A stretch of 64,000 nucleotides of DNA from Campylobacter sp. MIT 99-7217 (GTDB lineage Bacteria; Campylobacterota; Campylobacteria; Campylobacterales; Campylobacteraceae). Location: NCBI RefSeq assembly GCF_006864365.1, contig NZ_QHLJ01000005.1:62001-126000 (forward strand), given 5' to 3'. The position numbers were made by a program, and so were the translations under genes. The notes beneath the pieces were generated by a model that made no database searches, was not told the DNA's origin, and was given only the letters and a program-made list of their open reading frames with translations. Below are positions 1 through 8,479 of this stretch, in pieces; position 1 is the stretch's first letter, and each line of letters opens with the position of its first letter.

Positions 1-1
1 A

Positions 2-169
2 ATAGAGCTTTTGCTTGATAAGCCAGAATATAGTCAAAATGATGTTGGCGAGCTTATCCAAGCTAAGAGCTTGATTGATGAGGCAAACAGACTTATCTCA
101 AATAAAAAAAATACTCTAGCTACAGAAATGCAAAAAGCAAAGAGAGCAAAAGAGTATACAAGGATTTGA
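2..169 (+). CDS. C-terminal end of a DnaJ-like protein (partial)
   Basis: This is an open frame that runs in from the left edge and stops with TGA. Only 55 residues are visible; they are helical and charged, ending in a Lys/Arg-rich tail (QKAKRAKEYTRI). No domain can be identified from this piece. In C. jejuni the gene convergent with cmeF is, as I recall, a DnaJ-like membrane protein (Cj1034c), and the arrangement here is the same, so that is the best guess. It faces the end of cmeF 20 bases away. The identity is inferred from position only. Confidence 0.5.
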   Translation: MELLLDKPEYSQNDVGELIQAKSLIDEANRLISNKKNTLATEMQKAKRAKEYTRI

Positions 170-189
170 CCAAGATTTATCTTTGGTTG

Positions 190-3100
190 TTAAATTTTTT
201 TTCTTTCATAAATTTTTCTTAACTTCATATCAAGTATAAAACATACTCTAAATAATGCTGGCACGACAAGTAGAGTAAGTAAGGTCGAGCTAATAAGCCC
301 AAAAATCACAGCTATAGCCATAGGCGAGTTTCCCTCATAGCCTGAACCTCTTGAAAGAGCAAGAGGAAGCATAGCAAAAATCATCGCACAAGTTGTCATT
401 AAAATAGCCCTAAGTCTTGCCTTGCCTGCTTCAATCAAGGCTTCATCAACATCAAGTCCCTCATGGCATTTTGTATTAGCAACATCAACAAGCAAAATCG
501 CATTTTTACCCACCATTCCAAAGAGCAAGATCACAGCCACGAGGACAAATAAAGAAAAATTATTTCCCGTGATAAAAAGTCCAAAACAAGTGCCTGCAAA
601 GGCTAGAGGCATGGTTAGCATGATGATAAGCGGTAAGATAAAGCTTTCATAAAGGGCGGCTAAAACAAGATAGATTAACAAAAAGCCAAGTCCTATAGCC
701 ACTGCAAAGCCACTGATCGTTTCTCCAAGTAAATTTATAAAGCCTGAAAAGGCATAAGAAATGCCAGCTTTTTGACCTGTTATTTGGTTGATATGATCAA
801 GGATATAGTTTTGCACTTCGCCTAAAGAAATTCCATCATTGCTTGCAGTAACCTTTATAGCTGTGTTTTTGTTATAGCGGTTGATCCTTGCTAAGTTTTC
901 TTGATAGCTAAAATCCACAACACTTGCTAGATCAAGGATTAAACCCTCATTATTTTTGATTTGAATCCTTTTTAAAGCCTCTATATCTTTTTTATACTCT
1001 TTATCAAAACTTAAGATGATATCATCCTTGCTTGATCCTTGGTCTATCGAACCTACGCTAAGTTCTCCAAAAGAGTAGGCTAAGACCCCAGCTACATACT
1101 CGGCATTGACATTAAATTTCTTTATTTTTTCTTTATTAAGATAAACTCCAACCTCTGTTTTGAGCGAATTTCCATTATCATCAATGCCTACTATTTGAGG
1201 ATTTTGTGCAAGAAGTTCTTTTGCTCTTGTTGCAGCTTGTAAGACCTCGTTTAAATCATCTCCTAAAACCATGAATTGCACAGGTTCATCAACCCCAGCA
1301 CCACTAAATTTTGGAAGCTCTAAAACCTTAGACTTTAAAGAGCTACTTTTTAGTTTTTCTCTATATTCAGCGACGATCTCGGTTTGCCTTTGATCTCGGT
1401 ATTTTAGGCTTTTTAGCTTAACATAAATTTTAGCCTTTTTACTTTCTTTGGCATCATCATAACCCACAAGCAAGTAAGCATAATCCACCCTTTCATCGTT
1501 TTTAACCTGCTTTAAGACATTAAGGGAATTTCTTTGCATTTGCTCTAAGCTCACATCTTCTTTATTTTCAAGTAAAATTTGAAACTCGCTGTCATCTTCC
1601 ATAGGCAAAAAATCAAGCCCGATTCTTGTGGCTAAAAAAAAGCAAACTAAAACTATGGCAAAGCTTGTGATGATAAATTTAAGCTTATTTTGCAAAATTT
1701 GAAGCAAAAGCCTTTGATAAAAGGCTTCTATCTTTTCGAAATATTTTTCAGTTTTATGATAAAAAGCTCCCTCTTTGGCATTAAAAAACCTAGCACTTAA
1801 GCTAGGGATCAAAAATACAGCAACCAAGAAACTTACAACAACTCCTGAGGCTACGCTGATTCCTAAAGCATTAAAAAATAGCCCCGGAACAGAGTTCATA
1901 TAAGAAATAGGGATAAAAACACAAAGCAAGACTATAGATATGCTTAAAACACTAAAACCTATCTCATTTATCCCCTCAAAGGTTGCTTGCAAAGGAGGTA
2001 AGGTTTTGGCTTTTTTAGCGATATTTTCTATCACCACGATAGCATCATCAACAAAGATCCCAATGCTCAGTGTCAAGGCTATGAAAGTAAGGCGGTTTAG
2101 ATCAAAACCAAGCAAATCAATGATAAAAAATGTGGAGATGATCGAGCAAGGTATGGCGATAAAAGCGATGATGGTTGCACTTAAATTTCTTAAAAATAAA
2201 AACACTATCACAACCGTTAAAAAAATCCCCACAAACATATCTTCGATAACTTGTATAAGGTGTTTTGAGATATTTTCACTTTTATCAAAGGCAATGCTAA
2301 GTTCTATATCTTCTCCGCCAAGTTTTTTAAGCTCCTCTAAATTTGCTTTGACATTTTTAATCGTGCTAAGAGCATTGTATCCGCTGATATTTCCTACTTC
2401 TAAAAGCACACCTGAATAATCCAAAAGTGCAGCTTGCTTTTGATCTTCTAGTCCTTGAGAAATTTCAGCAATATCACTTAAAAATACCCCAGCTATAATC
2501 CTTAAATTTTTTAGTTCTTCTATGGAATTTGCTTCAAAATAGCCCTTGATAAGATAATGATCTTGAGAGTTTTCAAGCTCTCCTAGGGCTTGTTTGAAGT
2601 TTTGATTTTTGATGATATTTGAAACTTCAAGAGCGTTTAAGTGGTATTTTTCAAGTAAATTTGGATCAAGTTTGATGCGAATTTGAGGTTTTAAAAAGCC
2701 TATGGTTTCTACCTTGCCCACACCTTTTATTCTTTGTAAAAAAGGTTTTATTTTATCATCGATCTTTCTCATCAAATTAAGATCGTTTTTGCTTTTAGAA
2801 TGCACAAAAAGACTGATGACAGCCCCAGCATCAGAGGCTACTTTTTCAATCTTTGGCTTAGCAGCCAAGCTTAAGGTTCCTATCTTATCACGAACATCAT
2901 TTGCTGCAACTTCTAAGTTTTTATCAAGGTTAAACTCAACCACGGTTACTGCGAAATTATCATAACTTGCAGAATTTATATTTTTAATACCATCAATTTC
3001 TGCTAGAGCATTTTCTACTTCTTTGGTGATTTTTGATTGTATGAAGCTAAGATCCCCATTTGCTACTGTGCTGATTTTTACTAAGGGAATGCTTACATTT

Positions 3101-3207
3101 GGATATAAATTTACAGGCATTGAAAAGGCTGAAATCAGTCCAAAAATAGCCAAAGCTAAGAAAAACATTAGGGTTGTTATGGGGCGATTGATGGCGATTT
3201 TATACAT
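190..3207 (-). CDS. cmeF: RND-family efflux pump inner-membrane transporter CmeF
   Basis: The product is the proton-driven inner-membrane pump of the tripartite CmeDEF system, which exports drugs and bile-type compounds. It has 1005 residues, normal for the RND/AcrB family. The first membrane helix is at about residues 9-29, a large periplasmic loop follows to about 320, a helix bundle starts near 325, and the proton-relay pair Asp387-Asp388 sits in the family motif GIFVDDAIVVIEN. A second helix bundle starts near residue 835. The gene is last in a cmeD-cmeE-cmeF operon and begins 3 bases after cmeE, so its ribosome site lies inside cmeE. It could be another RND pump by sequence alone; the operon order and neighbouring lepA match C. 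jejuni cmeDEF. Confidence 0.9.
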   Translation of the reverse strand: MYKIAINRPITTLMFFLALAIFGLISAFSMPVNLYPNVSIPLVKISTVANGDLSFIQSKITKEVENALAEIDGIKNINSASYDNFAVTVVEFNLDKNLEVAANDVRDKIGTLSLAAKPKIEKVASDAGAVISLFVHSKSKNDLNLMRKIDDKIKPFLQRIKGVGKVETIGFLKPQIRIKLDPNLLEKYHLNALEVSNIIKNQNFKQALGELENSQDHYLIKGYFEANSIEELKNLRIIAGVFLSDIAEISQGLEDQKQAALLDYSGVLLEVGNISGYNALSTIKNVKANLEELKKLGGEDIELSIAFDKSENISKHLIQVIEDMFVGIFLTVVIVFLFLRNLSATIIAFIAIPCSIISTFFIIDLLGFDLNRLTFIALTLSIGIFVDDAIVVIENIAKKAKTLPPLQATFEGINEIGFSVLSISIVLLCVFIPISYMNSVPGLFFNALGISVASGVVVSFLVAVFLIPSLSARFFNAKEGAFYHKTEKYFEKIEAFYQRLLLQILQNKLKFIITSFAIVLVCFFLATRIGLDFLPMEDDSEFQILLENKEDVSLEQMQRNSLNVLKQVKNDERVDYAYLLVGYDDAKESKKAKIYVKLKSLKYRDQRQTEIVAEYREKLKSSSLKSKVLELPKFSGAGVDEPVQFMVLGDDLNEVLQAATRAKELLAQNPQIVGIDDNGNSLKTEVGVYLNKEKIKKFNVNAEYVAGVLAYSFGELSVGSIDQGSSKDDIILSFDKEYKKDIEALKRIQIKNNEGLILDLASVVDFSYQENLARINRYNKNTAIKVTASNDGISLGEVQNYILDHINQITGQKAGISYAFSGFINLLGETISGFAVAIGLGFLLIYLVLAALYESFILPLIIMLTMPLAFAGTCFGLFITGNNFSLFVLVAVILLFGMVGKNAILLVDVANTKCHEGLDVDEALIEAGKARLRAILMTTCAMIFAMLPLALSRGSGYEGNSPMAIAVIFGLISSTLLTLLVVPALFRVCFILDMKLRKIYERKKI

Positions 3208-3210
3208 GTT

Positions 3211-3948
3211 TTATTCCGTTATGATCTTGCCCTCACCAAAGCTTCCGGGCATAAGTGCGTTTGTTCTTACTTCAGCGTAAATTTTTCTTGTTTTAAGATC
3301 AATGCTTGGATAAACAAGGGTGATTTTTGCTTGTTTTTCTTCGTTACTTCCGTCTATTTTATAGATATAAGTTTGCCCAACCTTGACCTTGTCTTTGTAT
3401 TTTTCATCAAAGCTAAGTACAAGTTTTACTTCAGGATAGGAAAAAATTTCCATTAGGGGTTGATTAACCCCTGCAACGCCTTGTCCTATATCAGTGAATT
3501 TATTTGCGATGATACCATCATATGGGGCTTTGAGATTTTTTTTGTCAAGGATAAGCTCGGAACGCTCTACATTGATTTTTGCTTGTGCGAGCTTGAGTTC
3601 GCTTTGTTTAAACTGAGTTTGTATATCTTCAAAACTTTGTTTATCAATGACACTTTGCACTTGCTTAAATTTATCCATACGGCTTTTGCTGTTTTCATAG
3701 GCTATGAGTGCAAGTTCGTATTCGTTTTTGGCATTTTTAAGGGCAATGAGTTCGTTTTGATTATCTAAAGAAAGTAAGATATCGCCTTTTTTTACTTGTT
3801 GAGAAATTTCTACATTGATTTTACTTACCACACCCGGAACTTCAAGGGCTAGCTTGCTTTGGTTGATAGCAAAAACATCAAAACTTGCATAAATTTCTTC
3901 AGCCTTTAAACTCAAAAGAGCTAACATGAGCAAGATAATTTTCTTCAT
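3211..3948 (-). CDS. cmeE: Periplasmic adaptor (membrane-fusion) protein CmeE
   Basis: This is the periplasmic adaptor that links the CmeF pump to the CmeD outer-membrane channel. The 245-residue protein starts with an export signal (MKKIILLMLALLSLKA). A lipoyl-like half motif (EVPGVVSKINVEISQQVKKGDILL) follows at about 35-60, then a coiled-coil hairpin at about 70-150 and the second lipoyl half and barrel around APYDGII. It is short compared with AcrA-type adaptors (about 380 residues), as is usual for this system. The start ATG overlaps the cmeD stop in an ATGA junction, implying translational coupling. No lipobox is present. Confidence 0.88.
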   Translation of the reverse strand: MKKIILLMLALLSLKAEEIYASFDVFAINQSKLALEVPGVVSKINVEISQQVKKGDILLSLDNQNELIALKNAKNEYELALIAYENSKSRMDKFKQVQSVIDKQSFEDIQTQFKQSELKLAQAKINVERSELILDKKNLKAPYDGIIANKFTDIGQGVAGVNQPLMEIFSYPEVKLVLSFDEKYKDKVKVGQTYIYKIDGSNEEKQAKITLVYPSIDLKTRKIYAEVRTNALMPGSFGEGKIITE

Positions 3949-5216
3949 TTTTTAATCCTCTCCTTTATGTCTATACCTGCGGTAAAATAATACTCAGCCT
4001 TAGCGATTTCAAGCTGATTTTTGGCAAGTTCAAGATCAGCATTTGCCTTAAATTTATCATCAAGAGCCTTAAGATAGTCATTGTAAGAGCTTAGCCCTGT
4101 GGAGTATTTTGTATTTATACTTTCAAAGGCTAAATTTGCTGCTTCTAAGGCAAGTTCAAGGGCATTTACCTGCTCTTTTAAAACCTCAAGTTCTTTAAAT
4201 TTATATTCAAGTTCAAGCTTGTTTTGTCTTTCTTTGTAGTCAAAATTAAGCTTTTGAATTTGCATTTCTATGCGTTCTGCTTCAAATTTTTGTCTTCTTT
4301 CAAAAAAGCCAAAAAATCTCCATTCTAAGCCTATGATAAATTGATTTGACTGGGCTTTTTTGGGCATGTATTGATTAAGATAAGGATCTAAGACAGGAGA
4401 CAAAATGGGTGGCATATCTAAGGCATAGCGGTTTTTGTAAAAGGTATAAGAATCTTGAATGAAAAATGTTGGGATATAGCTTGATTTTACCTGATCAAAG
4501 CTTGCTTTAGCAAAGTTTACTTGCCTTTTTGCAATGGATACTTCAAGACTTTTGCTTTGTTCTTGCTTAGGATCTTGCAAGCTTGCCTCGCCCTCAGGAG
4601 TAAAGCTTTGCTTGCTTAGTTTTTGAAGTTCTTTTTGAATTTCAAGTTTTTTGAGTTTATTTTGAGAAAGTTCAAGATGAACGAGGTGGTATTTTGCCTT
4701 AATGCTTTGTAGCTCCTCTTTGGAGCTTAAACCAACTTCGTAAAAATCTTGTATTCTTTTAAGCGTGTCGGCTAAAAATTTTTCTTTTTGCTCACTTGAA
4801 AAAATGAGATTTTGCAGACTTTGATAGTTGAAAAATAAGGTCGTAGCATTTAGGGCAAGATAGTTTTTTCTTAGTTCTTTATTTAGTTTTGCAAGCTCTA
4901 AGGCTTCTTTGTAGTATCTTATCCTTGCTTCTCTTTTTCCTCCATCATAAAGGATAAGCTTAAGATTAAATTTAGCAAAAGCACTTTCTCTTGGATCAGT
5001 GATGAAGCGATCTTTGTCGTTGGATACATAAGCACTTTGAAGACTAAGTTCTGGCAGATAAGCTGCATAAGAAAGCAAGCTTTGTTTATTTGCTTGCTCG
5101 GTATAAAGCTCTGCTGTGAGGTATTCTTCATTGTTTAAGCTTAGATCAATGAGTGTAGTAAGATTGCTATTTGCTAGCAAACTTAGGGGAAACAAAAAAG
5201 CTAAAATCTTTTTCAT
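3945..5216 (-). CDS. cmeD: TolC-family outer-membrane channel protein CmeD
   Basis: This is the outer-membrane exit duct of the CmeDEF efflux system. The 423-residue protein has an export signal (MKKILAFLFPLSLLANS) and two long helical repeats rich in Leu, Lys and Glu, the usual pattern of the outer-membrane efflux family. I chose the ATG at 5216 rather than the GTG two codons upstream because it gives the signal peptide directly and the expected family length. It is first in the operon and diverges from lepA; the 133-base gap holds the lepA promoter and presumably the cmeDEF promoter and any operator. I could not pick out a convincing operator sequence. Confidence 0.88.
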   Translation of the reverse strand: MKKILAFLFPLSLLANSNLTTLIDLSLNNEEYLTAELYTEQANKQSLLSYAAYLPELSLQSAYVSNDKDRFITDPRESAFAKFNLKLILYDGGKREARIRYYKEALELAKLNKELRKNYLALNATTLFFNYQSLQNLIFSSEQKEKFLADTLKRIQDFYEVGLSSKEELQSIKAKYHLVHLELSQNKLKKLEIQKELQKLSKQSFTPEGEASLQDPKQEQSKSLEVSIAKRQVNFAKASFDQVKSSYIPTFFIQDSYTFYKNRYALDMPPILSPVLDPYLNQYMPKKAQSNQFIIGLEWRFFGFFERRQKFEAERIEMQIQKLNFDYKERQNKLELEYKFKELEVLKEQVNALELALEAANLAFESINTKYSTGLSSYNDYLKALDDKFKANADLELAKNQLEIAKAEYYFTAGIDIKERIKK

Positions 5217-5292
5217 CAACACTCACTCTTAAATTTTTAATTTGAAGTGTAACACATTTTAGCTCTAAAAAAAATAAATTTAAATTTTTCAT

Positions 5293-5321
5293 TTGATTTT
5301 AAAACAAAGTTTTGCTAGAAT
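5293..5321 (+). promoter_or_regulatory. Probable lepA promoter
   Basis: TTGATT at 5293-5298 and an extended -10, TGC-TAGAAT, at 5313-5321 are separated by 17 bases. Transcription would start near 5328, just ahead of the GTG start at 5350. This placement argues against any longer lepA reading starting at 5293. Confidence 0.6.
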
Positions 5322-5349
5322 TTTACCCTTTAAATTATCAAGGAAAAAA

Positions 5350-7140
5350 GTGAAAAATATAAGAAATTTTAGCATAATAGCTCATATTGATCATGGTAAA
5401 TCAACCTTAGCTGATAGGATTATAGCTGAGTGTGGGGCCATAAGTGAAAGACAAATGCAAGCTCAAGTTATGGATACTATGGATATAGAAAAGGAAAGAG
5501 GCATTACTATAAAGGCTCAATCAGTTCGCCTTGAATATAAATTTAATAATGAAAATTTTATCCTAAATTTAATCGACACCCCAGGACATGTGGATTTTTC
5601 TTATGAGGTAAGCCGTTCTTTGGCAAGTTGTGAAGGAGCCTTGCTTGTTGTTGATGCAAGTCAGGGCGTTGAGGCTCAAAGCATAGCCAATGTTTATATA
5701 GCCCTTGAAAATAATCTTGAAATTATCCCTGTGATCAACAAAATAGACCTGCCCTCAGCTGATACCCAAAAGGTTAAGCACGAAATAGAGCATATCATAG
5801 GCATTGATTGTAGCGAGGCACTTTTAGTTAGTGCTAAAACAGGTCAAGGCATAAAAGAGCTTCTTCAAGCCATTATCAAAAAAATACCAGCTCCAAAGAG
5901 CGATTTAAACGCTCCTTGTAAGGCTTTGATTTATGATTCTTGGTTTGATAGTTATTTAGGCGCACTAGCTTTGATACGCCTTTTTGATGGCGAAATTTGC
6001 AAAAATGACGAGGTTTTGATCATGGGAGCAAATGAAAAACACCTTGTGCAAGATTTGCTTTACCCTCACCCTTTAAGCCCTATAAAAACAAACAAAATAA
6101 GTGCAGGAGAAATAGCCATAGTGGTGCTTGGGCTAAAAAGCATAGCAAATTTACAAGTGGGCGATACGATAACTTTAAGTAAAAATAAAGCAAAAGAAGC
6201 CATTAAGGGCTTTGAAAAGGCTAAGGCCTTTGTTTTTGCTGGGCTTTACCCCATAGAAACTGATAAATTTGAGGATTTAAGGGACGCTTTGGATAAGCTT
6301 AAGCTTAATGATAGTTCCATAACTTACGAGCCTGAAACCTCCCTAGCTCTTGGCTTTGGCTTTAGGGTGGGCTTTTTGGGGCTTTTGCATATGGAGGTCA
6401 TTAAGGAGCGTTTGGAAAGGGAATTTAATCTTGATTTGATAGCCACTGCTCCAACTGTTACTTATGAGGTTTATCAAACGGACGGGCAGGTTTTAAAGAT
6501 TCAAAATCCAAGCGAATTACCTCCTGTAAATAAAATAGATCACATCAAAGAACCATTTGTAAAGGCTACTATCATTACTCCAAGCGAGTTTTTGGGGAAT
6601 TTAATCACTTTGCTAAATCGCAAAAGAGGTATTCAGCTTAAGATGGATTATATTACGCCCGAGCGCGTCTTGCTAGAGTATGAACTGCCCTTAAATGAGA
6701 TAGTCATGGACTTTTATGATAAGCTTAAAAGTCTTACAAGAGGCTATGCTAGCTTTGATTACGAGCCAAGCGAATTTAAGGTGGGATCTCTTGTAAAGCT
6801 TGATATAAAGGTAGCTGGAGAAAATGTCGATGCACTAAGCATTATAGTGCCAAATGAAAAGGCTTTAGCTAAGGGAAGAGAGCTTGTAAAGGCGATGAAA
6901 GAAATAGTGCCTAGACAGCTTTTTGAAGTGGCTATTCAAGCTAGTATAGGTTCAAAAATAATAGCCCGCGAAACTATTAAATCAATGGGTAAAAATGTAA
7001 CCGCAAAATGTTATGGAGGCGATATCACAAGAAAAAGAAAGCTTTTAGAAAAGCAAAAAGAGGGCAAAAAAAGAATGAAAGCCATAGGCAAGGTTCATTT
7101 GCCCCAAGAAGCCTTTTTATCTGTGCTTAAAATTGATTAA
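5350..7140 (+). CDS. lepA: Elongation factor 4 (LepA), ribosome back-translocating GTPase
   Basis: LepA/EF4 is a translational GTPase that acts on the ribosome, helping with stalled or mis-translocated complexes. The 596-residue protein has the G1 P-loop AHIDHGKST at about residues 11-19, DTPGH as G3 and NKID as G4. The EF-G-like domains and the LepA-specific C-terminal domain follow, ending in a basic tail ([17 protein letters not shown]). Full family length is about 598. The start is GTG at 5350, preceded by AAGGA and downstream of the promoter; the reading frame stays open further upstream but that part lies in promoter sequence. It diverges from cmeDEF, and mapA follows with its own -10. 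Confidence 0.95.
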   Translation: MKNIRNFSIIAHIDHGKSTLADRIIAECGAISERQMQAQVMDTMDIEKERGITIKAQSVRLEYKFNNENFILNLIDTPGHVDFSYEVSRSLASCEGALLVVDASQGVEAQSIANVYIALENNLEIIPVINKIDLPSADTQKVKHEIEHIIGIDCSEALLVSAKTGQGIKELLQAIIKKIPAPKSDLNAPCKALIYDSWFDSYLGALALIRLFDGEICKNDEVLIMGANEKHLVQDLLYPHPLSPIKTNKISAGEIAIVVLGLKSIANLQVGDTITLSKNKAKEAIKGFEKAKAFVFAGLYPIETDKFEDLRDALDKLKLNDSSITYEPETSLALGFGFRVGFLGLLHMEVIKERLEREFNLDLIATAPTVTYEVYQTDGQVLKIQNPSELPPVNKIDHIKEPFVKATIITPSEFLGNLITLLNRKRGIQLKMDYITPERVLLEYELPLNEIVMDFYDKLKSLTRGYASFDYEPSEFKVGSLVKLDIKVAGENVDALSIIVPNEKALAKGRELVKAMKEIVPRQLFEVAIQASIGSKIIARETIKSMGKNVTAKCYGGDITRKRKLLEKQKEGKKRMKAIGKVHLPQEAFLSVLKID

Positions 7141-7179
7141 ATTTAAAAATTTTTAAGCTTTTTGAAAAGCGAGTTAAGT

Positions 7180-7185
7180 TATAAT
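7180..7185 (+). promoter_or_regulatory. -10 box upstream of mapA
   Basis: TATAAT lies 39 bases before the mapA ATG and is preceded by an AT-rich stretch. There is no properly spaced -35, which is normal for Campylobacter vegetative promoters. Confidence 0.5.
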
Positions 7186-7223
7186 CTAAAGCTAAATCGA
7201 TCTTAAATTTTTAAGGATATTTT

Positions 7224-7859
7224 ATGTTAAGACTTGTGTTTTTTGGGTTTTTGGTTTTGCTTTTTAGTGCTTGTGCGCCAAAGTCAAGTTTTGAACAAGC
7301 GGTGGATTTATCAAGACAACAGCCTTGTGCAAGTTGCGAGAGTGCTGAGGGTTTTGAAGCAAGAATCAAGGGTTTGATTTATTTGAGTGATGTTGGGATA
7401 AGATGTTGTGCAGATAAACGCACACTTGATCCTAGTGTAGCTTTGAAAAAGGTATATATCCATAGAGTTGTTGATCTTCCTGAAGAAAATAAATTTTTTT
7501 ACAATGGTACAAGTAAATACTATCTTGAAGCTCAGTTTCACGCCTCATTTTACCGCTTTTTAGAGCAAGAACTTCGTGCTAGAGGCATTATCGTTGTTGA
7601 GGGCGTGGATAAATCTCCTTATACAATAAGACTTGATTTAAGCTTTGTGGATTTTAATTCTAATATCGATAAGGCTGGCTTAAGATCAAATCTTTCGGCT
7701 AGGGTTGAGTTTAAAAATATCAATTACACAAAAAATTTCGTTGTGCGAACAAATCAAGAAGTAAGAGGACTAAGCGGTACAAGTCAAATTCCATTTTATA
7801 CTCAGCTTCTTATTAAACAAATGGCGAACAAAGTTGCTAGTGTTATAAGCTCGATTTGA
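7224..7859 (+). CDS. mapA: Outer-membrane lipoprotein MapA
   Basis: MapA is a Campylobacter membrane-associated lipoprotein long used to identify C. jejuni; its biochemical role is unclear. The 211-residue protein begins with a lipoprotein signal ending in the lipobox FSAC, with the lipidated Cys at residue 17. The mature part contains two further Cys pairs (CASC near 35 and CC near 60), giving possible disulfides. AAGGAT precedes the ATG. Order lepA-mapA-phosphoribosyltransferase-gyrA matches what I recall of C. jejuni (Cj1030c-Cj1027c). The stop overlaps the next gene by 4 bases (TTGA). Confidence 0.85.
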   Translation: MLRLVFFGFLVLLFSACAPKSSFEQAVDLSRQQPCASCESAEGFEARIKGLIYLSDVGIRCCADKRTLDPSVALKKVYIHRVVDLPEENKFFYNGTSKYYLEAQFHASFYRFLEQELRARGIIVVEGVDKSPYTIRLDLSFVDFNSNIDKAGLRSNLSARVEFKNINYTKNFVVRTNQEVRGLSGTSQIPFYTQLLIKQMANKVASVISSI

Positions 7860-8440
7860 GGTGCTTTAACTGCGGAAGTTTTACCTTGCTTGATTTTTGC
7901 CATCATTGCGAAAATGAGCTTGGTGAGCTTTCTTTAGGTGCAAGAGATCTTGATGATGAGAGTGGCAAACTTAGGGTTTATTCTTTCTATAAATATTCTG
8001 ATATAAAGCATCTTTTGCATTCAAAACATAAATTTTATGGGTATTTTGTTTATAATTTTTTAGCAAAGCTCAGTTTTAAGAGATTTCATGAATTTTTTGC
8101 TTATGAGGGCAAAATCAGTGCCATAGCTCTTGATGATAGGGTTGAAAATGCTTTGTATTCACATTCTGCTATACTTTTAAAAAATCTTAAAAGCAAAAAT
8201 ATCACTATACAATTTAACGCTTTGCACGCTCAAAATAAGATTAAGTATTCTGGCAAGAGTCTTAATTTTCGCAAGAAAAATAAAAGAAATTATAAACTTT
8301 TAAAAAAGATTAATTCGCCGGTGATCTTAGTTGATGACATTGTAACAACCGGAACGAGCATGCTTGAAGCAAAGAAAGTTTTAGAAAAAAACAAAATTTC
8401 TGTGCTTTTTGGTTTGGTTTTAGCTGATGCAAAAGAATAA
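7856..8440 (+). CDS. ComF-family phosphoribosyltransferase-like protein
   Basis: The 194-residue protein has two CxxC pairs at the N-terminus (CFNC and CHHC), forming a small zinc-ribbon. A type I phosphoribosyltransferase domain follows, with the PRPP-binding signature VILVDDIVTTGTS near residue 160. This is the ComF/GntX layout. ComF proteins support DNA uptake in naturally competent bacteria, and Campylobacter is competent, but the reaction is not known. The start is TTG, overlapping the mapA stop as TTGA, so translation is probably coupled; there is no good Shine-Dalgarno of its own. The substrate cannot be deduced. Confidence 0.8.
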   Translation: MRCFNCGSFTLLDFCHHCENELGELSLGARDLDDESGKLRVYSFYKYSDIKHLLHSKHKFYGYFVYNFLAKLSFKRFHEFFAYEGKISAIALDDRVENALYSHSAILLKNLKSKNITIQFNALHAQNKIKYSGKSLNFRKKNKRNYKLLKKINSPVILVDDIVTTGTSMLEAKKVLEKNKISVLFGLVLADAKE

Positions 8441-8442
8441 TT

Positions 8443-8451
8443 TGCTAAAAT
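8443..8451 (+). promoter_or_regulatory. Extended -10 box upstream of gyrA
   Basis: TGC-TAAAAT lies 28 bases before the gyrA ATG, immediately after the previous stop codon. No -35 is evident. Confidence 0.45.
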
Positions 8452-8479
8452 AAAGCTTTTAAATTTAAGGAAAAACCAT

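Noticed and set aside
1940..2419. A 159-codon frame antisense to cmeF
   Set aside because: It is an antisense shadow of a well-conserved transporter gene.
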